DNA of 64,000 nucleotides from Gammaproteobacteria bacterium (GTDB lineage: Bacteria > Pseudomonadota > Gammaproteobacteria > HTCC5015). Shown here piece after piece: positions 9,961 through 19,927 of this stretch; the first letter of the stretch is position 1; each line of letters starts with the position of its first letter. A program made the translations under genes and the position numbers. Location: the NCBI GenBank assembly GCA_016928055.1, contig JAFGLM010000012.1, forward strand, positions 20,336-84,335, read 5' to 3'. The notes beneath the pieces are model-generated. The model did no database searches. It worked only from the letters and a program-made list of their open reading frames with translations, and was not told the origin of the DNA.

Positions 9961-11043
9961 CTATTCAGGGAGCACGCTAGCGAGATAGTCTTTGAGCAAA
10001 TTTCGATCAAAGTCATCACAAACCTGCGCATGGCCAATTGACTTAAGCAATACCAGCCTGAGCGTCGAGTCTATTACCTTTTTATCTCGAGCCATAAGTT
10101 CGATGAAATCATCAGTGTGCATCGTTTTGGGTGCCTGGACCGGTAGGCCGATCTGCTGCAGTAAAGAGCGAATGCGTGGGATTGCCTGTTCGTCCAGCCA
10201 ATTGCAGCGAACCGAAAACTCCGCAGCCATTACCATGCCCACGGCAATAGCTTCGCCATGCAACCAGCCCTTATACTGGACAAAGGTTTCGATTGCATGA
10301 CCGAATGTATGACCTAAGTTGAGTAATGCACGTTGGCCCTGTTCACGCTCGTCTTTTGAGACGATATCGGATTTATTTTTACACGAGTTGGCTACAGCGT
10401 ATTCGAGCGCTGCGGGCTTGAGTTGCAGTAAATCGCTGATATTTTTTTCCAGCCAAGCAAAGAATGGCGCATCAGTGATCAGACCGTATTTTACGACTTC
10501 GGCCAGGCCGGCAGCGAGTTCACGCTTTGGCAGGGTGTTCAGTGTTGTCAGGTCGGCAATAACACAACGAGGTTGGTAGAAAGCACCAATCATGTTTTTA
10601 CCCAGACGATGATTGACGGCGGTTTTACCGCCAACAGACGAATCAACCTGTGCCAACAACGTTGTGGGGATTTGAATGAAATGAATACCACGCTGATAAG
10701 ATGCGGCGGCAAATCCGGTGATATCACCAATCACGCCGCCACCTAATGCAATAAGGGTTCCATTACGGTCAAAGCGGTTCTGTAAAAGTTGCTCAAAGAT
10801 TATCTCCAGCGAATCCAGCGTTTTGTACTGCTCGCCGTCAGGCAGCGTAATAAAAATAGGTGAATAGCCGTCTAAAACAACTTCCAGTTGCTCACGATAA
10901 AGCTTCTCAACGGTACTGTTAGTAACCACCGCAACATGTTCGCCGGGGATATGCGGTTTGAGAAAGTCATCATTCGCAAGCAAACCGTTGCCAATGTAAA
11001 TTGGATAACTGCGGTCGCCCAGCGCAACGGTTAGAGTTTTCAT
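9961..11043 (-). CDS. aroB: 3-dehydroquinate synthase
   Basis: Second enzyme of the shikimate pathway; converts DAHP to 3-dehydroquinate using NAD and a metal. At 360 residues it is full length. Signature blocks are LPDGEQYKTLDS, the NAD-site GGGVIGDITGFAAAS, IPTTLLAQVDSSVGGKTAVN, and the metal-ligand region NLGHTFGHAIE...LHGEAIAVGM. It follows pilQ on the same strand; the shikimate kinase gene aroK that normally intervenes is missing, leaving a 172-bp gap. Confidence 0.97.
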   Translation of the reverse strand: MKTLTVALGDRSYPIYIGNGLLANDDFLKPHIPGEHVAVVTNSTVEKLYREQLEVVLDGYSPIFITLPDGEQYKTLDSLEIIFEQLLQNRFDRNGTLIALGGGVIGDITGFAAASYQRGIHFIQIPTTLLAQVDSSVGGKTAVNHRLGKNMIGAFYQPRCVIADLTTLNTLPKRELAAGLAEVVKYGLITDAPFFAWLEKNISDLLQLKPAALEYAVANSCKNKSDIVSKDEREQGQRALLNLGHTFGHAIETFVQYKGWLHGEAIAVGMVMAAEFSVRCNWLDEQAIPRIRSLLQQIGLPVQAPKTMHTDDFIELMARDKKVIDSTLRLVLLKSIGHAQVCDDFDRNLLKDYLASVLPE

Positions 11044-11215
11044 ATTAAGATATCTGTAGGTCAGATGATTTGGTGAATTTGTTGATAGCTAATGTTATGC
11101 GTATGCAGCACCGATACGCAAGCTCCATAACGAACCGGGAGAGGGGGTGATTCGCTATGGAACCAAATCAGCTTGCGCTTCGGCAAGTAAGGCGGTTGGA
11201 CTAGTGCGCAAATAT

Positions 11216-13360
11216 TTAGTTTAAAGCGACACTATCCCGAATAATCTTGGGTGTGACAAAAATCAATAGTTCTGATTTGTCATCTTGCTTTGTTGTACGT
11301 CGGAATAAGCCACCAATGCCAGGCAAACTGCCAAAGAATGGGATTTTATCCACTTGATCACGTTTGATTTGTTCAAAGACGCCACCAAGCACAATCGTTT
11401 CACCATTATTGACTAAAACCTGCGTCTGCACCTCACGTGTATCAATACTGGGTATTTGAGCCAGTCCAAATAATTCCCCTACCGTATCATTGTTGACAAC
11501 CAGATCCATAATCACTCGATCATCCGGCGTGATTTGAGGTGTAACCCTGAGACTTAATACTGCTTTTTTGAAAGCAACATTTGTGGCGCCACTGGATGAC
11601 GATTGTTGATATGGAATTTCCACACCTTGCTCGATAAACGCTTCCTTTTGGTTCGCGGTTATCACTCGTGGGGTAGAGATTACCTCGCCGCGTCCTTCAG
11701 CCTGCATCGCGGAAAGTTCGAGAGCGAGTAAAGTGCCAAAAGGCAAACGCGCAAGCGCGAGAGACAGGGTGCCCATCGAGCCACTGGCTGGCAGGTTAAC
11801 GTTAAGGGTATCAGTAAGCGGTATATCTTCTCCATTTACTGTTGTGCGGACAGCATTCAAGTTTCCGGTAACGACTGAACCATCGCCATCATCAGTAGTA
11901 TTGCGAATAGAACCAAAGCGAACACCTAATTCCTTATTGAAATCATCAGTGGCGATAACGATTCGTGATTCAATTAATACCTGTCGTATGGGAATATCAA
12001 GGCGGCTGATCAGGCCACGCATTTCTTCCAGTTTCTCGGATGTATCCTGAATCAACAGAGTATTGGTGCGCTGATCGATAGAGACTCTGCCGCGTTCAGA
12101 AAGCAGGCCGCCTTTTTTATCTTTGCCTGTCAACAACAACGCCAATTCTTCAGCCTTTGCGTAGTTGACCTGCATATATTCGGAACGCAATGGTGCCAGT
12201 TCCTGCACCTGTGCTAGCGCTTCCAATTCCAGTTTTTCCCGGGTAGCGATTTCCTCGGTGGGGGCTATTAATAACACATTGCCGGATTTACGCTGTGCCA
12301 GACCCTTTGCATTAAGGATAATATCCAGCGCCTGATCCCAGGGAACGTTTTTAAGTCGTAACGTTAATTTGCCGCTGACGGTATCACTCACCACTACATT
12401 AAGATTGGTAAAATCAGCGATGAGCTGAAGGACAGAGCGCACTTCGATATCCTGGAAATTCAGCGATAGTCGCTCCCCTGTGTATCCAAATTTTTCTTTT
12501 ATCTTTTGTTCTCTAACCTCTTTCGGAATCGGTTTGAGCTCTAAGGTAAAAACATCATCCGACTGGTAAGCAAGATGTTCGAAATTTGAGTCAATAGGTG
12601 TAACGCGAATGCGAACATTATTTCCATTCTGGAAAGCATCCACTGTTTTCGCAGGAGTGGCAAAATCAAGTACATCAAGCCGGCGTGCCAACGTTGTAGG
12701 TAAATTTGTCCGTACAAAATCAACGATGATGCGTCCACCTTCTTCGTTCACATCAACCGGTATATTGTTTTCAGATAAATTGACGATAATCCGGGCTTCA
12801 CCTTTTGATCCACGACGAAAATCGATACCGCTAATACCACGATCAAGCTCAGGCACTGATCTGATTGCAGCATTCGTAATCGCTGCCGCGCTTGTTGATG
12901 GTTCTGAGGTTTGTGTTAAGCCGGCTTCATTTTCAAGAGTTAGATAGATCGTTTTATCATCAACTTCAGTACTGTAGGGTACGAGCTGGGCAAGGTTAAG
13001 TACCACTCGAGTGCGCCCTTTGGCTTCGGCAGTGGTTATTGATCTGGCCAGACCCAAACCGATGGGCAAAGTTTTTTGTGACAGATTGTTTTTTGTGTCG
13101 AGCAAATCCAGCGAAATACGGGCCGGATCATTAACAGTAAAGCTCAATGGTTTAGTTGCCGGTTCCGCCATGCGTAGTGCAATCTGCAGGCGATTACCTG
13201 GCAAGGTATTGAAACTGATGTCTTCCAGTGAATTGACGGTTTGAGCGCACAGCTGCACACTATGGATCGTGCACAACACACCAAACGCCAGCATTAATCC
13301 TGTACGGATAAATATTTTGGTGCAATGAGTCAGTTGGCGGCTGCTGATATTGGTAATCAT
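11216..13360 (-). CDS. pilQ: Type IV pilus outer-membrane secretin PilQ
   Basis: Forms the outer-membrane channel for type IV pili. It is 714 residues. A signal peptide ends near CAQTVNS; two AMIN-type domains that bind peptidoglycan follow (about residues 45-270), then the secretin/TonB short N-terminal domain (LSLNFQDIEVRSVLQLIADF), an N1/KH-like domain with VNYAKAEELALLL, and the C-terminal secretin domain with GVEIPYQQSSSSGAT and VNNGETIVLGGVFEQ. Last gene of pilMNOPQ. ATG start. Confidence 0.96.
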   Translation of the reverse strand: MITNISSRQLTHCTKIFIRTGLMLAFGVLCTIHSVQLCAQTVNSLEDISFNTLPGNRLQIALRMAEPATKPLSFTVNDPARISLDLLDTKNNLSQKTLPIGLGLARSITTAEAKGRTRVVLNLAQLVPYSTEVDDKTIYLTLENEAGLTQTSEPSTSAAAITNAAIRSVPELDRGISGIDFRRGSKGEARIIVNLSENNIPVDVNEEGGRIIVDFVRTNLPTTLARRLDVLDFATPAKTVDAFQNGNNVRIRVTPIDSNFEHLAYQSDDVFTLELKPIPKEVREQKIKEKFGYTGERLSLNFQDIEVRSVLQLIADFTNLNVVVSDTVSGKLTLRLKNVPWDQALDIILNAKGLAQRKSGNVLLIAPTEEIATREKLELEALAQVQELAPLRSEYMQVNYAKAEELALLLTGKDKKGGLLSERGRVSIDQRTNTLLIQDTSEKLEEMRGLISRLDIPIRQVLIESRIVIATDDFNKELGVRFGSIRNTTDDGDGSVVTGNLNAVRTTVNGEDIPLTDTLNVNLPASGSMGTLSLALARLPFGTLLALELSAMQAEGRGEVISTPRVITANQKEAFIEQGVEIPYQQSSSSGATNVAFKKAVLSLRVTPQITPDDRVIMDLVVNNDTVGELFGLAQIPSIDTREVQTQVLVNNGETIVLGGVFEQIKRDQVDKIPFFGSLPGIGGLFRRTTKQDDKSELLIFVTPKIIRDSVALN

Positions 13361-13384
13361 AATCTGTCTCCGTCGTAACGGTAG

Positions 13385-13918
13385 TTATTTTTCACCCAGC
13401 GATAAGGAGATTTCACGTTCAATCCATGCTCCTAAACCGTCCGGGATAATTTCAAGTAAATCCACTGTGCTTTCACTGATACGAATTATCTCACCGAAAT
13501 TTTCACCGATGTGATTGCCGGGCTGCACGCGATGAATCGTACCATCAGGATCACGTACCAGGCCCCAGGTTTCTCCGCCGCGTTCCAGAGTACCGACCAT
13601 TGTTAGTGAATCCAGCGGAAAAAATTCCAGCGGTTCCTTACGGCGCTCCTTATCAGGTCGCGGACCAGTATCACCTGTTTGTTCTTCAGGTTCGGCAGAC
13701 GACGGCTCAGTAAACGGTGTGCGATAGTTAAAGGTGGAATAAACGTAATTCTGATACGGCTCGAATTGTGGCAACGGTTCCACTGAACCTTGATATTTAG
13801 TACGTGTTGAAGTGACATACTGTTCCAGATCGCTAAAGTCACTGGAACAAGCTGCCAGCAGCAAAATCGCCTGCAAAACGACTATGCGAAATATATTGCG
13901 ATGCCGAATAATTGCCAT
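13385..13918 (-). CDS. pilP: Type IV pilus inner-membrane lipoprotein PilP
   Basis: Periplasmic lipoprotein that connects the PilMNO platform to the PilQ secretin. The start is placed at the ATG at 13918, which gives a compact signal peptide with a lipobox (LLAACS; Cys about residue 21) and begins 1 bp after the pilO stop; a longer reading would overlap pilO by ~85 bp. The C-terminal beta-sandwich shows FFPLDSLTMVGTLERGG and the PDGTIHRVQPGNHIG pattern typical of PilP. 177 residues. Confidence 0.95.
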   Translation of the reverse strand: MAIIRHRNIFRIVVLQAILLLAACSSDFSDLEQYVTSTRTKYQGSVEPLPQFEPYQNYVYSTFNYRTPFTEPSSAEPEEQTGDTGPRPDKERRKEPLEFFPLDSLTMVGTLERGGETWGLVRDPDGTIHRVQPGNHIGENFGEIIRISESTVDLLEIIPDGLGAWIEREISLSLGEK

Positions 13919-13919
13919 C

Positions 13920-14606
13920 TTATTTTTTCTTGCGCTGAGCGGCCGGTTTTGTCGGTTTTGTCGGTTTTGTGTTTTGTGCTGGGCTAGCTGTCGACCCAAC
14001 TTCATCGCTATCGTCCAGATATCGATAGGTTTTAGCGACCATTTCCATTACCAGATCTCCTTCGGTGGATTTATCCCTTGGTTTGATGGAGATATTTCCT
14101 AGCGTCACGATACGCGGTAGCGCCGCGACATCGCTTACAAACTTGGCTAGTTCATGGTACTTGCCATATACACGCAGATCGATAGGGTACTCTGCATAAA
14201 ACTCTTTGGCGACTTCGCCTTGAGGTTTGAAGAACTCAACTTTCAGACTGTTGGCGGCGCTGGTTTGCGACAAATCGACTAATAGACTTTCCACTTCGGT
14301 TTTATTAGGCAGTTGACGGAGCATTGCACCAAAGGAGCGTTTCATTTCATCCAGTTGCTCCTGATATGCAGCGAGATTGGCAGCTTTTCTGCTTTGCCTT
14401 TCAAATGTCTGCTTTAGTTCCAACTCTTTCGTCTCTAATTTAGTAATTTCTTCACGGGCCGGACTTATAACCTTCCACCAGCCCAGCGCCAGAATAATCG
14501 CGATAATTAATACCAGTGCGCCAGCGCGTATGGGCAGCGGTGCGATTCCGATTTTTTTGATTGAATCCGGATCTTGAATAAAATTGAGTAACTCTTGCGC
14601 ATTCAT
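13920..14606 (-). CDS. pilO: Type IV pilus inner-membrane assembly protein PilO
   Basis: Bitopic inner-membrane protein that dimerises with PilN. Seen here are a cytoplasmic N-terminal stretch, one transmembrane helix (about residues 25-45, VLIIAIILALGWW), a coiled coil (ITKLETKELELKQTFE...) and a C-terminal ferredoxin-like domain containing YPIDLRVYGKYHELAKF. The last ~12 residues are a Lys/Pro/Thr repeat (TKPTKPTKPA) encoded by a short 9-bp DNA repeat, followed by a basic QRKKK end; its length may vary by slippage. 228 residues; 2 bp after pilN. Confidence 0.95.
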   Translation of the reverse strand: MNAQELLNFIQDPDSIKKIGIAPLPIRAGALVLIIAIILALGWWKVISPAREEITKLETKELELKQTFERQSRKAANLAAYQEQLDEMKRSFGAMLRQLPNKTEVESLLVDLSQTSAANSLKVEFFKPQGEVAKEFYAEYPIDLRVYGKYHELAKFVSDVAALPRIVTLGNISIKPRDKSTEGDLVMEMVAKTYRYLDDSDEVGSTASPAQNTKPTKPTKPAAQRKKK

Positions 14607-14608
14607 CG

Positions 14609-15166
14609 TTACTCGTCCTCTTTTGCAACCAGTAAAGAATCTTGCTGCAGGCTGAGTTTAAAATTGGCGACTCGTGCATCTTTCGCAGTCTGAATAACTT
14701 CCAGTATTGGATTCTTCAGCCATTCGGAGGCTTCCAGATTACGCATATAAGCCGAGACGCGCGCGTTTGATTCGGCATTACCTTCAATCATTAATGTTTT
14801 ACCGGCTTGCTTAATACTATCCAGCCAGACGCCTTCCGGTACTGTTGTCACTAATTCTTCAAAAAGATGCACGACTTCCGGGCGACTGCGTTGCAATTCC
14901 TGGATGATATTCATTCGAGCCAACAGGTTGGCTTTGGTTTGTTCCAGTTCTTTGATTTGCTGTAATTTAGTGTTGAGGATATCGATTTCGTTTTGCAGGT
15001 ATTGATTACGTGCTTTATGATAATCCACGATATGGCCGGTGTGTACCCATGCGGCAAATACTATGAAGCCCGCAGCCAGGGCTATTAATCCAGCCAGGGC
15101 GCCATATTCAACGGTTTTTTGCCGTCGTTGTTCTTCGCGCCAGGGGAGTAAGTTAATTCGTGCCAT
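14609..15166 (-). CDS. pilN: Type IV pilus inner-membrane assembly protein PilN
   Basis: 185 residues. It opens with ARINLLPWREE, the conserved cytoplasmic segment that docks into PilM. A transmembrane helix (ALAGLIALAAGFIVFAAW), a coiled coil and a periplasmic ferredoxin-like domain follow (VPEGVWLDSIKQ... LMIEGNAESNARVSAYM). It is separated by 1 bp from pilM and 2 bp from pilO, so co-translation is likely. Confidence 0.95.
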   Translation of the reverse strand: MARINLLPWREEQRRQKTVEYGALAGLIALAAGFIVFAAWVHTGHIVDYHKARNQYLQNEIDILNTKLQQIKELEQTKANLLARMNIIQELQRSRPEVVHLFEELVTTVPEGVWLDSIKQAGKTLMIEGNAESNARVSAYMRNLEASEWLKNPILEVIQTAKDARVANFKLSLQQDSLLVAKEDE

Positions 15167-15167
15167 C

Positions 15168-16229
15168 TTACATCACCCCACGTAAAGCCAAACCGCAGGC
15201 AATCATAAGAGATGGCATATCGTTGACAATTCGTTGTTTTGCGATACGACTAGCCATTTTTGTATTACTAAAGGGATCTGCAACGCCGGTTGCTATACCA
15301 AGATTGGACTCAACCAGTTCCGCGATACCTGGAATGGATGAGCAACCACCCGCCAGAGCAATATAGTCGACATGCTCATGTTCGCCGGAAGAATAGAAAA
15401 ACTGCAAAAAGCGACCCACTTGTTGAGCCATTGTTTGCTTAAATGGTTGCAGCACTTCCGGCTCGTAATTTTCCGGCAACCCGCCTTCTTTTTTTACGCG
15501 GCCGGCATCTTCATACGACAAACCATAACGACGCATGATTTCTTCGGTGAGTTGTTTGCCACCAAATGGTTGCTCGCGTGTATAGACCAGCCGACCGTCA
15601 TAAATCACGTTCAAGCTGGTCATAGTGGCGCCGATATCGACAATCGCGGTGGTTTTGTCGACACCGTAATCAGGGATCTGATTGGTAATCAGCGTATAGG
15701 CATTTTCAATCGTGTAGGCTTCAACATCGATGATTTTAGCCGTCAGGCCGGCAATGTCGGCTACAGCGGTACGGGTACTGACATTCTCGGCACGGGAAGC
15801 GGCTAGCAATACTTCAACGGATTCGGGGTTATTCGGCGCTTCCCCCAGAACCTCAAAATCCAGATAAACTTCTTCAAGTGGATATGGAATATACTGATCC
15901 GCTTCCGCCTGAATCTGGTACTCCATTTCTTCATCACTTTGGTTGGCAGGCATCAGGATTTTCTTGGTGATGACGGCGGATCCAGCCACCGCCAGAGCAG
16001 CGTGTTTGGCGCGGGTACCGGATTTCTTGACCGCCCGGCGCAGTGCCTCGCCAACCGCTTCAACATCCTGAATCGTTTTTTCTGTGACGGCGTTGGCAGG
16101 CAGCGGCTCTACTCCGTAGCTTTCCACTCGGTATCCGTCCTTCAATTTGCTAAACTCCAGCAACTTGACGGCGGTTGAGCTGATATCGACCCCAACCATG
16201 GGTGGTTTTTTTGAGCCAATGGAAAACAC
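15168..16229 (-). CDS. pilM: Type IV pilus cytoplasmic ATPase-fold protein PilM
   Basis: Actin/FtsA-like cytoplasmic ring protein that binds the PilN tail. 353 residues with the actin-like nucleotide motifs VGVDISSTAVKLLE at the N-terminus, TTAIVDIGATMTSLNVI, and YIALAGGCSSIPGIAEL. The start is GTG at 16229; no ATG is available in a suitable place and this start gives the usual MF...KKPP opening. First gene of pilMNOPQ, divergent from the PBP1A gene as in many gammaproteobacteria. Confidence 0.95.
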   Translation of the reverse strand: MFSIGSKKPPMVGVDISSTAVKLLEFSKLKDGYRVESYGVEPLPANAVTEKTIQDVEAVGEALRRAVKKSGTRAKHAALAVAGSAVITKKILMPANQSDEEMEYQIQAEADQYIPYPLEEVYLDFEVLGEAPNNPESVEVLLAASRAENVSTRTAVADIAGLTAKIIDVEAYTIENAYTLITNQIPDYGVDKTTAIVDIGATMTSLNVIYDGRLVYTREQPFGGKQLTEEIMRRYGLSYEDAGRVKKEGGLPENYEPEVLQPFKQTMAQQVGRFLQFFYSSGEHEHVDYIALAGGCSSIPGIAELVESNLGIATGVADPFSNTKMASRIAKQRIVNDMPSLMIACGLALRGVM

Positions 16230-16384
16230 AGTTTTTCCTGTCAGTTTATGAGGTTAGATAGCCTACATGATTTACTGGTTTAAATACTAGTACTAAGTAC
16301 ATAAAATTACTAGCCTATTTCTCGTCAGCGCACCTAAAAATGAGCTATTTGCTACCCAAAATTTAACGAAGTACAGGCCCCAGA
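16230..16384. promoter_or_regulatory. Divergent pilM / PBP1A promoter region
   Basis: A 155-bp, AT-rich gap between divergently transcribed pilM and the PBP1A gene must hold both promoters. It includes a TAGTACTAAGTAC segment around 16288-16300, partly self-complementary (GTAC repeats). No confident -35/-10 pair was assigned. Confidence 0.4.
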
Positions 16385-19303
16385 ATGACCCAAAAGAAAA
16401 AGATCCTCGCTGTCCTGTTTTTGAGCGGCATCAGCCTCGGTTGTGCCTCTGCCTGGTTCGGAGTAGCCGCTCTGGCGGGTGCATACTGGTATCTCAATCC
16501 CCTGCTGCCGACGGTGGATGTTCTGAAAGAAGCGCGCATGCAGCAACCATTACGGGTATATACCAGCGACGGCAAGTTATTGGCAGAGTTTGGTGAAAAA
16601 AGGCGTATTCCCGTCGCGATTGACCAGGTGCCCGAGCAGATCAAGCAGGCTTTTCTGGCGGCCGAGGACGATCGGTTTGAAGAACATCCGGGTGTTGATT
16701 ATCGGGGCTTGATTCGGGCCGTTCTGAACCAGGTTCTGAAAGGGGATCGCTCACAGGGTGGCAGCACCATTACCATGCAGGTCGCGCGAAACTTCTTTTT
16801 ATCGCCGGAAAAAACCTATGTCCGCAAGCTGAACGAAATCTTTCTGGCGCTGAAAATCGAACGTGAACTGAGCAAAGACAAGATTCTTGAATTGTATCTG
16901 AACAAGATCTACCTGGGTAAGCGCGCCTACGGAGTGGCCGCGGCAGCGCAGGCTTATTACGGCAAAACACTGGATGAGCTGAATCTGGCGCAAACCGCCA
17001 TGGTGGCCGGTCTTCCCAAGGCGCCGTCGAACTTTAATCCAATTGCCAATCCTGAACGCGCATTACAGCGACGCAACTATGTTTTAAGTCGCATGCTGGA
17101 ACTTGGTTATATTTCTATCGAAGATTTTACCGAGGCTGTCGCCGAGCCTATTTCCGCCGGCACTCATGAGGTTTCCGTCGAAGTGGAAGCGCCTTATCTG
17201 GCTGAAATGGTGCGTGCCGAAATCATTAGCCGTTACGGCGAGGAAGCTTACGATTCCGGAATGAAGGTTCATACCACTATCGACAGTCGTTTGCAGGCCG
17301 CAGCGAATCAGGCGATACGCAAAGGGTTGCTGGATTACTCCGAGCGTCACGGTTATCGGGGTCCCATCAGGGTAACTACCCTGAAAGAAAACATCAAACG
17401 TATACAGCTGGATGTTGATCAATCCGAGCAAGCTGAGCTGCAAATTCAGACCGGCATGGCAGATGCCCCGGAAGCAGCAGAAAAACCTGTCGAAATTGCC
17501 GTACCGCAGGATCCGGCTGAAATCCATCATATTCCGCAATCCGAGATTGATGAATTACTCACAGTGACCGGGCGTTTTGGGGATATTCGCCCTGCGTTCG
17601 TGCTGGAAATATTTGAACGAAAACCGCCTGCAGAAGAAAAGAAGCCGGAGGGCAAGGAAGAATACAGCACTGATGAGATAGCACGGGTTTATCTTGGCGA
17701 CGGTCAGTTTGGTGAATTGAATTTCCAGGGTGTTAAATGGGCGAAAGGCTATATCAGCGCAAATGAGCAGGGGTCTGAGCTTAAATCGATGCGGGATGTG
17801 CTGGAGCTTGGCGATTTAATATGGCTACGGCCGATGGCAATCGAAAGTAAGCCAGAAAATAATCCCGAACAGACCGATACTCAGACCGACACATTGCCCA
17901 CCGTTTGGCAACTCACACAGCTTCCTGCCGTTGAAGGCGCTTTGGTATCGCTGGATCCGCAGACCGGTGCGACCATGTCTCTGGTCGGCGGGTTCGATTA
18001 TTACAAGAGCAAATTCAATCGTGCTGTACAGGCCAGGCGTCAACCGGGTTCGGGCTTTAAGCCGTTTGTTTATTCGGCGGCGTTGGAAGATGGATACACG
18101 GCGGCCAGCATCATTAATGACGCGCCGGTGGTGTTTGATGATCCAGCCTTGGAAGGTAAATGGCGACCGGAAAACTACAGTGGCAAGTTTTTTGGGCCAA
18201 CGCGTTTACGCGAAGGCATCGTTAAATCCCGTAACCTGGTTTCAATACGACTGTTGATAGCTCTGGGTATCCGCTCAGCACGCAACTATGCCAAACGTTT
18301 CGGGTTTGATGATGACGCTTTGCCGAGAGATTTATCGTTGGCGCTGGGGAGTGGCACACTGTCTCCGTTGCAGTTGGTATCCGGATTTAGCGTATTCGCG
18401 AATGAAGGCTATCGGATAAAACCGTTTTTCATCGACAGGATTGACAGTGATGAAGGCAAGGTGCTTTGGTACGCAGATTATGATTTGGCTTGTCTGCAAT
18501 GTTATGTTGACGGTGTCGACGCAACGGATCTTGAGCAAAATTATATTGTTGAGTGGCCGGTATTGGACAGCGAGATAGAAGAGGATGCCGGCGAGCAACC
18601 TGTTATTGAATCCAATATTCCCGCTCCAGTAGTTGAAGAACAAACAGCTGTTACAGAAGAACCAACAGAATCGGTTGAGGTGAACGGAGATGAAATCATT
18701 AATGGTTCACTGGAACTTAATGCGGATACTGGACTTGAGTTACCTCCAGCCAAGCGTGTCTTGCGGCAGGCGCCGCGTATCATGGATGCGCGCGCAAACT
18801 ACATAATGAACAGCATTTTGCGTGATGTGGTTTTGCTCGGTACCGGCCGGCGTGCTATGGCTCTCGGCCGTAATGATATCGGTGGTAAAACCGGTACCAG
18901 TAACGATGAGCACGATGCGTGGTTCAATGGTTTCAATCACAAGTACGCGACAACGGTCTGGGTAGGTTTCGATACCGATCAACCGCTGGGGGCCGGCGAA
19001 GCCGGTAGCCGTGCAGCATTACCTTTATGGATCGATTATATGCAGGTTGCGTTGCAGGGAGTTCCGGAAAAATTACCTGAACAACCTGAGGGCCTGGTGA
19101 CTATTCGTATTGATAGTCAGACCGGGTTACTGGCCACAACAGAAACAAAAGAAAGCGTATTCGAGATTTTTCGTACTGAGAACATGCCAACAGAAAAATC
19201 CGAACCTACTGGTGATATTCCATTCGAAGTTGAAGGCGAAGAAAACAGTACAACGGATGACAGTGATAGAGTTGGTAATTCTGTAGCAGAAGATTTGTTT
19301 TAA
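16385..19303 (+). CDS. mrcA: Penicillin-binding protein 1A (bifunctional peptidoglycan synthase)
   Basis: Class A PBP that polymerises and cross-links peptidoglycan. A cytoplasmic start and one transmembrane anchor (about residues 7-38) precede the GT51 transglycosylase domain with AAEDDRFEEHPGVDYRG (catalytic Glu) and GGSTITMQVARNFF. Then come an OB-like insert of ~170 residues typical of PBP1A (about 315-500) and the transpeptidase domain with SxxK nucleophile RRQPGSGFKPFVYSAAL, SRNLVS (SxN) and KTGTSNDEHDAWF (KTG). Between SxN and KTG is an acidic low-complexity segment of ~60 residues (DSEIEEDAGEQPV...) and the C-terminus is also acidic. 972 residues, long for the family because of these insertions. 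Confidence 0.96.
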   Translation: MTQKKKILAVLFLSGISLGCASAWFGVAALAGAYWYLNPLLPTVDVLKEARMQQPLRVYTSDGKLLAEFGEKRRIPVAIDQVPEQIKQAFLAAEDDRFEEHPGVDYRGLIRAVLNQVLKGDRSQGGSTITMQVARNFFLSPEKTYVRKLNEIFLALKIERELSKDKILELYLNKIYLGKRAYGVAAAAQAYYGKTLDELNLAQTAMVAGLPKAPSNFNPIANPERALQRRNYVLSRMLELGYISIEDFTEAVAEPISAGTHEVSVEVEAPYLAEMVRAEIISRYGEEAYDSGMKVHTTIDSRLQAAANQAIRKGLLDYSERHGYRGPIRVTTLKENIKRIQLDVDQSEQAELQIQTGMADAPEAAEKPVEIAVPQDPAEIHHIPQSEIDELLTVTGRFGDIRPAFVLEIFERKPPAEEKKPEGKEEYSTDEIARVYLGDGQFGELNFQGVKWAKGYISANEQGSELKSMRDVLELGDLIWLRPMAIESKPENNPEQTDTQTDTLPTVWQLTQLPAVEGALVSLDPQTGATMSLVGGFDYYKSKFNRAVQARRQPGSGFKPFVYSAALEDGYTAASIINDAPVVFDDPALEGKWRPENYSGKFFGPTRLREGIVKSRNLVSIRLLIALGIRSARNYAKRFGFDDDALPRDLSLALGSGTLSPLQLVSGFSVFANEGYRIKPFFIDRIDSDEGKVLWYADYDLACLQCYVDGVDATDLEQNYIVEWPVLDSEIEEDAGEQPVIESNIPAPVVEEQTAVTEEPTESVEVNGDEIINGSLELNADTGLELPPAKRVLRQAPRIMDARANYIMNSILRDVVLLGTGRRAMALGRNDIGGKTGTSNDEHDAWFNGFNHKYATTVWVGFDTDQPLGAGEAGSRAALPLWIDYMQVALQGVPEKLPEQPEGLVTIRIDSQTGLLATTETKESVFEIFRTENMPTEKSEPTGDIPFEVEGEENSTTDDSDRVGNSVAEDLF

Positions 19304-19321
19304 GGTATCAATTCAAAAAAG

Positions 19322-19927
19322 ATGAAACAAAAGCGACGGCTTCAACGTACGCGTGAGCAGATAGCGCAGGAGGCTGCCAGGATCATGCACGAGCAAAGTC
19401 TGCGCGATTTTCGTCAGGCCAAAAAAAAAGCCTGTGAACGTCTTGGTATACCGGATAAGGCATCAATGCCGGGAAACGATGAAATTCAGCAAGCCTTAAC
19501 AGATTATCTTCGTCTATTTAAAAGTAATAGCCAGCCACAGCTTATCAAGCGCCTTCGTCAGGCTGCACTTGAGGCCATGCAATTTTTGTCGGATTTTGAT
19601 CCGCGTCTGGTTGGAAGTGTATTACACGGTACGGCTGACGATTATGCGCCTGTGCAACTGCATGTATTTGCCGATCCTCCGGAACGTATTTTGCACTATC
19701 TGTTGCAGCATGATATCAACCATCAGTTGTCCAATCGACGCATACAATATTGTGACGACCGCATCGATAACATAACCGTTTGCGAGTGCATGGCTGGCGC
19801 AGTATCGATTGAACTAATGCTGTTTAACAGAACGGGTTTGCGTGAAGCGCCGCGCTCGCCAATTGACGGCAAGCCAATGCAAAGAATAAATAAGCGTGAA
19901 CTGGAAAAATTAATTGGCGATTATTAG
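19322..19927 (+). CDS. Conserved protein of unknown function, possibly nucleotidyltransferase-like
   Basis: 201 residues, not recognised with certainty. The N-terminal ~50 residues are very basic and helical ([20 protein letters not shown]). The middle contains a [19 protein letters not shown] segment that looks like the GS...D.D core of nucleotidyltransferase folds, and the C-terminal half has [15 protein letters not shown] and [20 protein letters not shown]. It starts 18 bp after the PBP1A gene on the same strand and overlaps hemE by 4 bp tail-to-tail. There is no signal peptide or membrane segment. The nucleotidyltransferase idea is pattern-based inference. Confidence 0.7.
   Translation: MKQKRRLQRTREQIAQEAARIMHEQSLRDFRQAKKKACERLGIPDKASMPGNDEIQQALTDYLRLFKSNSQPQLIKRLRQAALEAMQFLSDFDPRLVGSVLHGTADDYAPVQLHVFADPPERILHYLLQHDINHQLSNRRIQYCDDRIDNITVCECMAGAVSIELMLFNRTGLREAPRSPIDGKPMQRINKRELEKLIGDY

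Noticed and set aside
11044..11215. Hidden small gene or aroK remnant between aroB and pilQ
   Set aside because: No start with ribosome site and no shikimate kinase motif (GxGKS/T) seen in any frame.
13919..14005. Longer N-terminus for PilP
   Set aside because: Would overlap pilO and bury the lipobox signal peptide; the ATG at 13918 is right after the pilO stop.
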